Shown here piece after piece: positions 12,217 through 24,147 of a stretch of 64,000 nucleotides of DNA. Both the position numbers and the translations under genes were made by a program. The notes beneath the pieces were generated by a model that made no database searches, was not told the DNA's origin, and saw nothing but the letters and a program-made list of their open reading frames with translations. This DNA is from Symbiodinium natans. Taxonomy: Eukaryota > Sar > Dinophyceae > Suessiales > Symbiodiniaceae. The DNA lies in contig CAJNDS010000337.1 of assembly GCA_905221605.1 (NCBI GenBank), positions 1 through 64,000 of the forward strand. Direction: 5' to 3'. Position 1 is the first letter of the stretch. Each line of letters starts with the position of its first letter.

Positions 12217-12574
12217 CCCAAAAACAATCATACGGAAGAAACCCATGAAGAGATCACTCTTCTCACGAGTCTTCTCAGCCATATGCTGGCCAGCACGCAC
12301 GGGGATAACATGGACGTACTCATCGTGAAGGCATGGACACTCTGGCATTCGCATGCACCAGTAGCATGGACGTAACCACCGTACAGGCATGGATACTCTG
12401 GCCATTCGCAACACGCGAAGTCACGTTTTGTAGGAAAAAATTCGAATGAGTTTTTTTGTGATCAACGGCCTACATACAAGCCCTTGCTCCGAATTTCATG
12501 AGTTTACCACGCCTGCCAGTGCTTTCAACGCATGAGGACATGAAAAACCGGCGATGCGCTATCCAGCCGTTGTC

Positions 12575-12753
12575 AACCAGCAACAATCAACAACAACTAA
12601 CAGCAACCAACAACAGCCAGCAACGCCAACAACAACCAACAAGCAACAACAAGAACGACATCCAACAGCAAGCAACAACAAGCAACAACAAGTAACAGCA
12701 AGCAACAACCACCAACAACGACCAACAACGACCAACAACGACCAACAACGACC

Positions 12754-12830
<77 letters not shown>

Positions 12831-12831
12831 A
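12575..12831. repeat. CAA-rich repeat, 10-base units and CGA microsatellite
   Basis: CAACA-rich sequence passes into perfect ACCAACAACG decamers (about 12711-12750) and then a pure CGA/ACG tract (12754-12831). All protein readings here are repeat artefacts. Between 12832 and 14050 only weak frames exist on both strands (minus 12949-13194, plus 13532-13831). Confidence 0.95.
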
Positions 12832-14053
12832 GCAACACCAACCACACCAACGACACCAACTGCTTTGCTTGGATCCCTTTTGGGCCCCCACAAAATGACC
12901 CAGCCGCACTCGGGCCGCGTCTACGTTCTTTCTGTTTTTAGCTTTGGTTCATTCTTTCTTTTCTTTGAAGTCCCACTCTCTCTGCCACGTTTTGCTCTGC
13001 GAAGCCTCACCGCTGCAGTCCTCAAGGCATTGGCATACTGCCTCGATTGCTGCCTCACAGGATCGACGTGTGGAACTCACTTTTTTCCTGCTGCTGCCGC
13101 CTTGGAGCCGGGTTCCGCCGCCCGCCCAAGAGTATTCAGGGCGGCTTGCCTCAGGGAAGAGGTGCAGCGAATGAAATATCTCACGTGTCTTCAAAATCTG
13201 CCGTCAACATGTCATCCAATGGCAAGACATGCAATCCCTTCGCCTCACTTCGCCACAAGGATCCCACATGCGCTTGTATATCAACTCATGCGAGATGACC
13301 ACAGTGACCTGCATGCTTGGTGAAGCCTACTCACTACACCTGCGCAAGTCTGGATACCTAGCACGTTGTGGATGGTTTCCACAAGAACGATATCTGACGT
13401 CACGTCTCCCTGTTGTCAAAGATCATTCTGTCCGGATGCGAGCAGGTGAGTGCAAAAGCGACGCATGTTGGCAGGATCCGGTTCTTCGCCGTGCACAGTT
13501 GCAGTAGTCTCTCCAGCTGCTTGGTCGTTCGGTGAATGCTGGCTCTGGTTCTTCAATGGCCAGTCAGGTTGCGAGTTTCTTTGTGGACATTGTGACAGAC
13601 CCTTGCTCGAACGAAATTTGCACTGCAGATGGAATTAAAAAAGCACGCGAAAACCCTACATTCATGGCCTCACAACCCTTCCTGATGCAAGCTGTCGCTG
13701 CTGTTAGCTTTCGTGAAAACAAGTTGAAACAGTTCCATCGTGGCCGCAGCATGCTTTGTATGGGCCGGCAAGTCGCCAGAACCAACCTGATGGGCGGTGC
13801 CTGGCCTAACCCTTTGCAGGCCAACAACTGACCCCTTGACGCCAGGTCCAGGATGCGAACAGAAAAACATTGAATGAATGTTCGCCGTCAATGTCCCCTG
13901 CAGGCAGCTAGCAAACAGTCGGCCTCAATTGCAGCTTCAGTTTGGCTGTAGTAGTGCTTCATGCGCTTGTTGCCTGAAGTGGAGCTCAAGCAAGCAAAGG
14001 CTACCTCTGAGAAAGAACAGTCTGAGCAGCGGAACTGGACATGATTTCTCCAC

Positions 14054-14187
14054 CACAAAGTAGTCTGTGACATTTCGGGGGTAACTCCAGCAAGTCCGCC
14101 GTCGCATACTTCAGCTCCTGCAAAACTACAAGGGCAAGCAAATACATCCCGAGAATAGCACCAGGCTCCTTCACGGTGGATTCCTCC
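14054..14187 (-). CDS. Exon with a hydrophobic segment, unknown protein
   Basis: A strong acceptor (long pyrimidine tract ending GCTGTGCAG at 14188) opens a 44-codon exon. It contains GAILGMYLLALVVLQELKYA, a likely membrane or buried helix, and ends at a possible GT donor. The frame remains open to 14001. I do not recognise the family. Confidence 0.4.
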
Positions 14188-14440
14188 CTGCACAGCACGG
14201 CAAGCAGAAAAGAACGTCTTGACAAAGCAAACCAAGTCAAAAAACATCGCACTTTCCGCAAGCCTGAGCTCAACTGCACCGAGCTTCCTGCGGGGATGAA
14301 CGGGGCTGGCTAGAATTTGGCGCTTGTGTGACTCTATGCTGCCCTGCCGGAAGGCTACTGGAAGATCCGCCGCAGATTTACACACACACACACACACGTA
14401 GAAATGGATCAAATGGATCCGGATCCATTCAGGCAGCAGG

Positions 14441-14905
14441 ATGTGCACCCGACTAGCTGAGCTTTACGACAACTTTCTTCCAGTGACTGGCGAAATCAAC
14501 AACCATACTGAATCAATCACCTCTGTGCAGACCATTTTAAGACACTGCAAGGTGACATCAAAGTGCAGCGTTGCGCGGCTCCTGCCACCCACGCTCCAAA
14601 GGGAGACCTCCAGAAGAGCCATGGCTCCCAGCTATTCTTCCAGCATGTTTGACACTAGCTGAAGCCCACAAACTCCGGAACATGACAACGACGGAAATTT
14701 TGTGGTGGAGCATGCGCTACTAGAGATCTTGCCAAATCTTGCCCGGGGTCATCCGATTGCTAGCTACAGTAGCCTGCCAGATCCTACCAATCCAGATGCC
14801 AAGTCTGGCTGGTACTTGTTCGACAATCGGCTAAGCGGTGTCTTGATCCAAATGCCGCACATTGCAGCGCCAATCATGCACTATCCCGTATATCAAAAAA
14901 AGTAG
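14441..14905 (+). CDS. Weak plus-strand coding candidates
   Basis: Two frames (14441-14662 and 14702-14905) look moderately protein-like, the second with a stretch containing GWYLFDNRLSGVLIQMPHIA. They are among the few plausible plus-strand exons. No clear splice sites were identified, so this is tentative. A perfect 18-base palindrome lies just upstream at 14412-14429. Confidence 0.25.
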
Positions 14906-15485
14906 GCAATCAGACGGCTTGACGCAAGGGTCAGGAAGACGGTCTCCAAACAGAAGTAAGTGGACTCGCCATAATGGTTCGGTGACCTGGCACAAGTTCA
15001 TGGGACATGTTGTCCTGACTTCACGGACATCCGAGGCAAGCGCCTGGTTAGTTCCATACTTCCTTGGCTGCACCAGCATATACCAGCATGCATCCGGTCC
15101 TACATCCAAACTGAAGTCTGCGGAAACCTGCCTGTCCATGCGATAAATGCGATGCTTCTGGCTGGCTCAGCTGCAGGATTGTAAGCACAATGAGTGACTG
15201 GAGTGTAGGGGGGTGCAGAGGTTTTCAACCTGCCTGCTGATGAAAAGCAGACCCTACGTCCGCAAGCATTGCACAGGGCTTGCTGTGACATGCCTCTCGC
15301 AGACGAAGGACAATCAGCAAAGTCACGTGTGAATGTGTCGTCACTGCTGATTAGCGTCGAGTATACATCTCTGGGATGGTGAAGAACACAACTATGATAA
15401 GACTGAGATACCTGGCAGGTTTGCTTGAGATCAGCTTCCACTTTCACGAACAAACTGCAACGCTATATTAACCCGTGTATTCAAA

Positions 15486-15490
<5 letters not shown>

Positions 15491-15517
<27 letters not shown>

Positions 15518-15519
15518 AT
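15491..15519. repeat. TG/TA dinucleotide microsatellite
   Basis: Perfect TG repeats pass into TA repeats directly before the hairpin element at 15521. Confidence 0.95.
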
Positions 15520-15520
15520 C

Positions 15521-15564
15521 TGCCGACCCCCGCTGGAGCGGGGAGGCGTTAGTGAAGGCCCATT
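15521..15564. repeat. Dispersed hairpin element, copy 1
   Basis: The element reads GCCGACCCC, then a 7-base-pair stem (CCCCGCT with AGCGGGG), then AGGCGT, AGTGAAG and CCCATT. A second copy lies at 41861-41905, also next to AT-rich simple sequence and followed within 200 bases by C-rich repeats. Confidence 0.7.
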
Positions 15565-16376
15565 CTCGGTCATCCGGTCATCGCCCTACTCCCACCGCCT
15601 CATCTACACCCCCTCTCATCCCATCATGCAGTGTTTGAGAAGTCATGCAGTGTTTGAGCAAGGGCGCCAAGTGTTTTGAGGGTCCCTGTACCCTTTTCCT
15701 TGGAATCGCACTCCACTACGCCTGCCACCTCCCCCCCCACCCCCACCCCCCACCCTCACCCGGCGCTCCACCACCCCCCCCCCCCGCCCCACCTGTGGCA
15801 GCGCCGGCCGGTAGACGGTTTTTTTTTGCGCAAAATGGGATCATCATGAGCATGAGCGGGTTGAGTTCCGGAGCCCCAAGCGCGCATCAGAAGCATCAGC
15901 GGCCCCAGTCCGGGATGCCGGGCGCGCATCATGAGCATCGGCGGCTCCGGCCTTGGATGACACGGCGGCCCACGCGTGCATAAGCTTTCCCTGTCGCCAA
16001 ACCCGTGCGTTCCGACTATGAAAGCCTACAGCTGACCCCGTCGGGACGCACGCCAGGCGCGCGCGCCCCTTTCCGGTTTGCAGAACAACTCTCCTCGAGC
16101 TTCTGCCTGCGCTGCCCGCCCATGGGCGCAGCCCCCTTAAAATATATTATATACTACATATAGATTGAGATTTGAATCTGCATTTTACACCTGCAGCCAA
16201 GCGATGAAACGACGCAAGGTTTGCACATAGGAAAGGAGCTGAATGAAGAACTTCCTGTTGTAGAAGCCCACGCAGTTATTGATCCACGGACAGTGATGGT
16301 CCTGGTGAGTTCCAGAAGTATGTTTTGTCATGTCTTTTTCAGATCGAGGAGACCCATGACGAGTTTAGGAACCTGG

Positions 16377-18320
16377 TTACGACGCGCAGAGAAGTCGATC
16401 TCGATTTTCTGGTTCGGCGCGCGAGTCAGCAAGCTTGGACATTCTCAGAAGCTGCGACAGTCTATCCTCTGATGGCTCCTTTGCAAGGCTGCCCAGAGTC
16501 GCTTCTGCATCTTGTAAAAGAAGAGCAGTCTGATTTTCCATCCAACGGTGTCCATCCTGGCACACCTTCCAACACAGACCTACTCGTTGCCAAAGGCTTT
16601 GTGCGATCGCATTCTTCGCCGAATCATCTTCCGGACAAAACATGCCAACCAAATAAAGGGCTTCTGCCCCCAACCTGCACGCGGCAACAAACCGAACAAA
16701 ATCTGCGGCAGAAATGGCGTAGGCCCAATCTCCGGCAGATCTTCGCATCATGAGGGCACCCTGTCTCTCTTCCAGGGATGCATCGTAACCCTCACCATTC
16801 ACAAACCTGCTGAGTGCAAACTCAGCAAGTCTTCCTGCCACATCATGATTGCGCAGGCAAAACGACCAAGGAATGTCCAAACTCGTCATGTGCGCACCAG
16901 GCTCATGCCACGCATAGCTACAGAAAGCTAAATCTAAAAGTTCATGCCTGCGCATAGGCTCTGGGACAGAGGCCAAGAACTTTGCCATTGCAGGCACTCG
17001 CATCACTACGCTGGAGGTTGTGGCTCGGACATCCTGCTCTGACAAAAGCCCGAGGCTTCCCTTCAGGAGGAGCTCTTCCACCTCCAGTCTCTGACTCACG
17101 GGCTTCTGTCAAGAAACGCTGCTCACTGACTGCTCACTCTAAACTGCTGGGGCACCCTAGAGAAAGAAGCAGTAGCCCAAGCATGTTCACAAAAAATCAT
17201 CGCATTGGCCTGCGCAATGCTAGTCACGTCGCCCTGATAGCCCTGCTGCAGGAGGAGGGCCGACACATCGCCCGATACTTTTGCCGCCTGTTCGTCAGCC
17301 CCATCCGGCTCAGATAAAGCTACGCCAGCTACATCCAGCTACGCATGGCTGGCAGAGCTGTGCAACTCCATGGAGATGCCGCACCTCTTGGCAGATGCAT
17401 TCACAGCGTCGTGGATGCCAAAGCCTCAGCTGAACTTGGCACTTCAACAAAGCATTGCACATCGCTGACAGGTTTCTGCACAAGTGAGCCTATGCTACAT
17501 CGCGATATATCGCGTTGTAGCGGCTGTCGCATAGCGCGCAACAGAAGTACGAAGCGCTTCCGGCCCTGCTCTCCGTGCTCGGCTGCAGAGCATCTCGGAA
17601 GCCAGGCTGAGGTCAGGTCTCGCAGCATGCAACAGTGACCCACATGTCGCACACCTCGGTAAGCAAGGCCCCCCTCTCACGCTGCCATGCGTTCCTTTCT
17701 CTCACATTCTACATCCGGTGCTGTCACATTCTGTGCTTGGCCAACTGCATCCCCACCCATGTTCCGCCGTGCCTTCAGGACCTGCCGTTGCACAAAAAGA
17801 AGAGCGCACCTCTCTCTGAGAATCTTCAGCAGAGGTCCAGGCAGCTTCAACATGTCTCCACCTGCCAGTGAACTCCTCAAGCCTGGTTGCTTCAGAGAAA
17901 GGTTTTTGCAGAGATTTGCAGAGCTCCCTTGAGGCGAAGGCTGAAGTTGCGTCAGCGGCGTGCCTTTACGGATGCACCTGGTGCTGGTGCGAAGACAAAA
18001 TCAACATGTGCACAAGAGTCTCCATACCTGGGCATCAGCTCGTCAAGAAAGTGGGACACAGCCAGCTTGATACTGAAGTCCTCCGTGTGCCAGGACACCC
18101 ACAGCCTGAAAAGCTCAGCTAAGAGGTGGAGACGTTCATCAAAACGCTTCCATGGTTTTCAGAGCGAAGGACCTTGCTCTCTGGGACCCTGACGCTGCGG
18201 GTAGCACATCTTGAGCGGCAATAGATTCCAAGCACTGTTTCAGCTCTTCCGCCTTCGATGCGCATGTGTTGATGAACGGCGCAGCATGATGCAGAGTGTA
18301 AGCGAGACATTGCACATGCA
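16377..18320 (-). CDS. Multi-exon gene of unknown function
   Basis: Five exons are well supported. They are about 18320-18208, a 61-base GT-AG intron, 18146-18028, a 100-base intron, 17927-17810, then 17338-17156, a 50-base GT-AG intron, and the terminal exon 17105-16377 ending in TAA. The phases agree at all three introns tested. The terminal exon encodes 243 residues of ordinary globular, helix-rich composition, with segments such as RRHELLDLAFCSYAWHEPG. The second contains FRLWVSWHTEDFSIKLAVSH. The link between 17810 and 17338 is unresolved, with several competing frames. An in-frame TAG at 17339-17341 precedes the fourth exon. I do not recognise a family; no signal peptide or membrane span is visible in these exons. 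Confidence 0.55.
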
Positions 18321-18739
18321 CTGCATGCAAGCATCGTACGAAACAAATCTAAAACTAGGAAGCCGGAGCTGTGGCTCACTATGTTGGGGGTTTCATGGAG
18401 TCAGAGTTCTCAGCTAAAAAGCGTCACGAACTTTTTTACCTTGGTGGTTTCTTTTGCCTTACTGAACCTGGATTGGAAACCTCTAGACTCTAGACCCTTT
18501 CATGTCTTTCTCTGACATGCAACAGCAAACCGATGTTTGCTGTGATAGCAAAACCAATTTTCATTTTTGTGCACGGGAGACCTTGGCTTCCTCCACATTC
18601 TCCTGTGAAACAAACTGTTTCTCAGAGGCCTGAATTTCGTTTATCCAAGACAACCTGCATTTCCCTGATGTTTGAACAGGAAGCTTTCTGTATGTAAATC
18701 GGGGAACCTCAATTTCTTGCTTGAAAAAGAAGACCCTAT

Positions 18740-18990
18740 TTGAATGGAAGAGCGAGAATGGAAGAGCGAAATCTCATTTATATGGGTTTGAAGGAATGCC
18801 CTTTGATGGGGCCCTCCTCCCCCGCAACTACAACGTTGTATGACGGGCTCAGAAAGAGTCCATATAGGTTTTGAAGGAACAATGATGGGATGGTCTGCTA
18901 CTCATGAAACACATTTGCAACGCAATGCTCACATGATGGGTTTGGAAACAGTTCATACGGGCTTTGATGCATTCCTCATTGATGGCATGA
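18740..18990. repeat. Poly-G-associated dispersed repeat, copy 2
   Basis: It contains GAATGGAAGAGCGA twice, then GGGTTTGAAGGAATG, CCCCCGCAACTACAACG, TTGTATGACGGGCTC and GATGGGTTTGGAAACAGTTC. These match motifs at 11.4-11.76 kb and, in inverted orientation, at 52.47-52.64 kb. No gene is visible between 18420 and 19100. Confidence 0.6.
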
Positions 18991-19108
18991 TGATGTTCTG
19001 GGGGCGGCTTGGCTGACCGGCAAACCGCTGGGCCAGGAACCACAGAACTGAGAGATCAGAGGCATGAGGACCCTTCCACCGTAAGAAGTACCCAAAAAAC
19101 CAGGCCCG

Positions 19109-19801
19109 TCATGTCGAGGTCGCATGAAGGGTCAAACAAATACGTGCTCTGGCAGCTTGGCAAGAGCGGTATGGTTCAAGACTTGACGCAGCGTCCTGTG
19201 CCAGTGTTGCCACGTCAGGAGCGACAACGATGGCAAGGAGCTTGGCTCGCACACTCTCCTGTTGCCAGTTCGGTACACGGAGACCAACGCTCTGAACCAG
19301 AGTTCTCATCTCGAAACAGCAACGATGCAGCGTCCACGCCTTCACTGCTGGTGCAGGTCTTCTTGTCCTGGACTGCCAGCCAAGACAAGAAACGAAACAA
19401 AAGCGGGCACCAAGCCAATAGTAGAGGCACCCCCAAACGGATCGAACGGAAGCATTTACGCCTCGACTGGACTCTTTCCTGAGGCTCCTTGTTGTTCACA
19501 CCTCGGACTCCCGCAGGTGGCACCCAGCTGCTGCAGGTCACAAGCAGCAAGCCGAAGGGGGGCGCCGCTTGCTTAACTGCTTGCTGGTCGAAGGTCTGCC
19601 AAGACTTGCCTTCGCTGAAGGCGATGAGCAAGCTGACCTGACACAAGATACTCTTAACAACTCGAAGGCTATGTTGAACGCTTGCAAGATCTCGGTTCGA
19701 TGCCCCGTCACATCAACATCAACCGCGGGTTCGGGTGCCTGGCAAATTCTGCAACGCAAATCAACCCGTAGAGTTTGCCACAGCGCCTTGCCCGCCAGCA
19801 T
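19109..19801 (-). CDS. Scattered coding segments, unknown gene
   Basis: Minus-strand frames at 19538-19801 (with GHRTEILQAFNIAFELLRV) and 19109-19345 (with VRAKLLAIVVAPDVATLAQD) look like helical coding sequence. They are in different frames, so at least one intron separates them. I could not fix the junctions and cannot name the product. Confidence 0.35.
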
Positions 19802-19942
19802 TGCAGAGAAACGTCCTTAAACCACTGCGCGAGACGCTTCGACATTGGATGAAGCTTGCGCGATGGGTCGGCGGCCAAGCTTGCAAGCTTTGCGGTCAGC
19901 TGAATCAGGCGATGCTGCGATGCTCCTGGCGTTGTGCTGAAT

Positions 19943-20190
19943 ACATATTATATATATATATATATATGTATACACACACCTAGATACATACATACATATA
20001 TACATGTATACATATATATATATACATATATTCATGTACTCATTCATTTTTTATTATCTATTTATTTACTTATATTTACATACAGACATATATATATACA
20101 TATATATATATATGTATACATATATATATACATATATATATATGCATACATCTATACACATATACACATATATATATAAACACATACGCA
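19943..20190. repeat. TA/CATA-rich microsatellite
   Basis: About 250 bases are built from TATA, CATA and GTATAC blocks. No coding content is present. Confidence 0.95.
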
Positions 20191-20820
20191 TTTTGCCAAC
20201 GTAGCCCCAAACAGTGCAAGACTACGTGAGCCCAGACGCCCAAGCGCGACGACCTGAGTTACGCATATCGCGGAAAGTGTTGACAGTTTCGAGGACGGCG
20301 AGCGCGATGACATCACTTCAAAAACGATGCTCCAACACTTCAAGGCACTGGGGCGGTTGTGCCTTTTTCTCAGTTTGGGTGTTTTGGTTGCTGTTGGTTT
20401 TGCTCGTTTGGAATGTTGGTTTTGATGGGAGAGGAACTTTGATCACTACTGCAAAGAACCCCTTCCTCGAGATTGTTGGAGTCAGCACGGTTTTTCATGC
20501 CGGCTCTGTTTACTTTCGCTTCCTGCACGATCTGGCACGCGGCCAGAAGTCAAATGTGCCATGCATGACCGGTCATGCTCAAACCACAACCAACCCTTTA
20601 TGCTGAGCTGCGGATGCTTGTATAGTGTCAAGCAGCGTCTGCGCGCAATGCCGCCGTCAATCATCGCTCCCATTCGTGGCAACCCTAGCAGTACTAGCTT
20701 CAGCGAGGAGTTTGGGTTTTTCGCGGGTGCAAGGGTGTAGCTGCCCTTAACAAGGCCGGAGTCATTACAACAAATGGCTGAAGCCCTGACACTCAAAAAA
20801 GGGTACATGAAAAGGCGTTG

Positions 20821-21186
20821 GGGACGCAGATGGGTGGGGCTAAAAAAGCTTGAGGCGCAGGTTGGGGACGCAGATGGTGTGCTTGGTGCACAGGTTGGGG
20901 ACGCAGATGGGTGGGCTGGGGGGCTTGGGGCGCAGGTTGGGGACGCAGATGGGTGGGGCTGGGGGGTTGGGGCGCAGGTTGGGGACGGGGACGCAGATGG
21001 GTGGGGCTGGGGGGCTGGGGCACAGGTTGGGGTCGCAGATGGGTGGGGCTGGGGGGCTTGGGGCGCAGGTTGGGGACGGGGCCCCAAGCAGGTTGGGGAC
21101 GCAGATGGTGTGGGGCTGGGCTTGGGGCGCACGTTGGGGACGCAGATGCGTAGGGCTGGGGGTCTTGGTGTGGGGCTGGGGGGCTG
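20821..21186. repeat. G-rich minisatellite, about 43-base unit, about nine copies
   Basis: Units share GGTTGGGGACGCAGATGGGT, a GGGGCTGGGG core and GGGGCGCA, with internal deletions in some copies. Several frames on both strands stay open, but the proteins are direct translations of the repeat. Many G-runs could form quadruplexes on the plus strand. Confidence 0.9.
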
Positions 21187-21815
21187 AAAACGCCACGGAA
21201 GCATAATGAGCCCAACGGTTGTCGAATGCGACTGTGCTTATTCCCAGCTAATTTTGTTGATGATGATTTTTTCGCAGATCGGCTGACAACGCTGCAAAAA
21301 TGAAGGCTCTCTGCCTTAATGTGGTTTCGGTTCTCTGTTCCAATTCAAAAATGGGCAAGGACCAAAACTTCATGCAGTAGGATGGGAACTTTGTAAACCT
21401 TCTGCGAAAATGGCATTTGTCAGTATGGGTTTAGGCGAGACGAATGTGAAGCGGTCCTGGCGGGTTCTCAAGCGAACCCGAAACCCTGCGTCGGATTCGG
21501 GCTCATATACTTAAACACACAGCACATAGAGGATCAAGGCTGATGCTTTCCTCTCCTGCGGCTGCTCTGATTTGCTACAACCTGTTTCACATTAGAGCTA
21601 TGTGAAGCATTTTAGGCAAATGTCGCTTAGACGGGCTGCAAAACGCTCAACACTGCATCTTTGAGCAAACGTGGGTTTCCGACAAACCAAGGTCATCAAA
21701 AGACTGTCCCTCAACAGTGCCGGGAAACATACGCATTGCACTCTGGCCAGGCTTGTCATTTGAGGCAGGTTGCGCAATGCCCGCTTTTGGCGCCAAGACA
21801 TTCTCCAGTCAAGTG

Positions 21816-22049
21816 CTAGCCCGTGTGTTTTGAAATGCTTGCCTCCATCACTGATTGAACAGGAAATACCAACAACTTTCTTGGAACAGAATGCAATTTG
21901 CAACTCTCAGCGACGAGCTCGGGAGTTGTGATGTCGGCATACGTATGCCGAACTCTTGCAACAAAACCGCTCCAGATCAATTGCGGTGACAAGCCAAAGC
22001 CCATCAGAAGCGCTAGGGAAAATGGCACAGCATACAAAATGCCAAACAC
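21816..22049 (-). CDS. Membrane-protein exon, unknown
   Basis: The frame begins with FGILYAVPFSLALLMGFGL, a likely transmembrane helix, followed by a soluble segment to a stop. Protein-like minus-strand frames flank it (22208-22429 and 21598-21903), so it may be one exon of a larger gene. The family is not recognised. Confidence 0.4.
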   Translation of the reverse strand: MFGILYAVPFSLALLMGFGLSPQLIWSGFVARVRHTYADITTPELVAESCKLHSVPRKLLVFPVQSVMEASISKHTG

Positions 22050-22992
22050 AGCTTCTGAAGGTCATATGCACCAGAATTGACGTCAAGATCTCCCTTCTCC
22101 TGCCCATATCGAAGAGTCATGAGGACCAGGAAGTCCGTAACAGGAGGTGGCTTCTGTCAAACCGTGACACCCGGTCAGCCAAAGAACTACACTCCCAGAA
22201 AGAGACATCAATATTCGGCTCTGGCTTGCACGAGAAGCTGAGATGTCATTTCAAGTACTTCGCGGACACGAGGCAGAACCCAATCTTTTGGCATGAGAAC
22301 AAGACAGCGCGCCATCCTCGCGGAGATGCTGAAGAAAAATGTTGAAATGAGCATTTCTGCAGAGGCTGTACTTGTTAAGAACATCGCGAGGAGCCGAGGA
22401 CGGCATTCTAGGGTTTTTTGCTGCTTCACATGTGTTTATGACCACCCCGCGCGCTCCTCCACCCCCTCCCTTTTTGGGGCTGGAAACCTCATTGCTTTGG
22501 GGTTTTGCAGGCAGGTGAGAAAGCAAAATGCCTAAGAGACTCGCAGAGTTCAAACTTAATGCAGTAACAGACGACTAGCACGGATGTTAATGAAAACTAT
22601 GTATGTCCATTCCATGCTTGAAACACACTGAGAACAACGCAGATGAATCGAGCTCTTGGTAGCTTTGTTTACTGCAGCAAAGAGGTTTGCAGAGGAATCC
22701 ATGCAGCAAAACTCGTCGGCGTTTTGCGAGGTGTCTGTATGAGAAAAAGGACGACAATGTAGATCACCGAATGGGAGAGAATGTAGACATGTAAACACAC
22801 TCCCAATATAGATATAGATGTAGATGTAGGTATAGCTGTAGATGTTGATGTTGAGAACATAACGCAGAGGCATCGTCAACCAGGAAGGCGGCACGGAGAC
22901 GGGGCCATCCGGGCTTCAGCCTCCCGAAGTGATTCAGGAGATGCATGGGACGCTTAGGAAAGCTGCTGCCCTCACTCTATTCTCTCTTCGAG

Positions 22993-23310
22993 TCACTTGC
23001 GAACAGCTTCAGCTGATACCTCTTTGCGGTGTTGATCGGCAGCTTTGCGAGCCCAGGGATGGGCATCCAGCCTTAGAGCTCCAACTATCTGGCGCCAGAA
23101 GACAGGATCAGGCGACCTTTGGGTGCCCACCATTGTTCTGCTATCCTCACGATTTCCTGCTTTGACTGATCGGTGCCCACCTGAGCAGCAATTCTGCTGA
23201 GTCCTGATTTGTTTCTTCTGCCGCAGCTGCTGCAGCTGTGGCACATCAAAGGATGCAGCTGGGTCTCCAAATCGATCTCGTAGCAGGTTCTTGGTGTAGG
23301 CCGTAGGCAT
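22993..23310 (-). CDS. Possible first exon of an unknown gene
   Basis: An ATG at 23310 starts MPTAYTKNLLRDRFGDPAAS and continues through a Gln/Lys-rich segment. The later part (AWARKAADQHRKEV-like, near 23000-23090) also looks coding, but the middle reads poorly and probably contains an intron. No domain is recognised. Confidence 0.35.
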   Translation of the reverse strand: MPTAYTKNLLRDRFGDPAASFDVPQLQQLRQKKQIRTQQNCCSGGHRSVKAGNREDSRTMVGTQRSPDPVFWRQIVGALRLDAHPWARKAADQHRKEVSAEAVRK

Positions 23311-24147
23311 GTAATCTCCGACGGTTGCAAGCTCTAAAAAATTGGGATCTACTCAGTCTACTCATACTGCACGGAATGTGATGCGTTGCTCTAGAGCTGG
23401 GAGCCACGGACGTCATTGGGCTTGTAGCCCTGACTGAAGACAGCCATGGCAACAGTCAACAACTAGTTTGCATTGCCTTGGGTTTGCATGAAGTCCTTCT
23501 GTGACGATATGGCTTCGTGAAAAGTGAGAAGTTTTTTAACAATCTGACCCCTGCTCTTGACAAGCATCCAATGAGAGAGTAAAACCCAAATTGAGACATG
23601 TCGGTACTGTCTTGAGGCTTGCTGGTTTTGAACCGATACGCAGCACAGGAACTGCCTCTGAAGATTGTTTGCCAAACAGTCCAACCTTGCCCATTCCCAG
23701 ACATCGGTCCATGTTCAGGATGCAGCGGTTGCAAATACTACCTCAGCTGCAACACAACGCAATGCTTGCTGATGCCATAAGTGCTTGCTGCTGGGTTGCA
23801 GTGGTGTGTCCGGTCAGGCTTCCAGACCTGCGCAAGTGGAGACAGCACTGAGCGTAGTGAGCTGAAACGTTGGCACTCTGCCATGCTGATTGCTCACAGG
23901 GAGTGTGCTCTGAGGAGGGTGCATTGCACATTTTGCAATACCTGCTGAGCGCCGCTGATAGACACAACATCCGGACTGCGAGCGCAACTGCTGTGTATAT
24001 TTTTGCAAGTTAACACCATTGGCCTTCTTCGCTTCGTCTCATCGCCCATGTAGAAGCCCCAGTTTGGAGGCACTACGCCCGGATCAGTCATGACACACCT
24101 TAGTGCAGAGATGCAGACCCCAAGAGGAGGTGCAGGGTCTAGTGACT

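Noticed and set aside
12575-12831. CRISPR-like regular repeats
   Set aside because: The units are directly adjacent with no unique spacers; this is a microsatellite. No other array with spacers was found.
19693-19710. B-box-like GGTTCGATGCC, possible tRNA
   Set aside because: The flanks do not form a T-stem and no A-box or acceptor stem is present.
20482-21215. Long frames across the G-rich minisatellite
   Set aside because: Repeat unit translated in multiple frames; no independent coding sequence except possibly 20.2-20.5 kb, which is weak.
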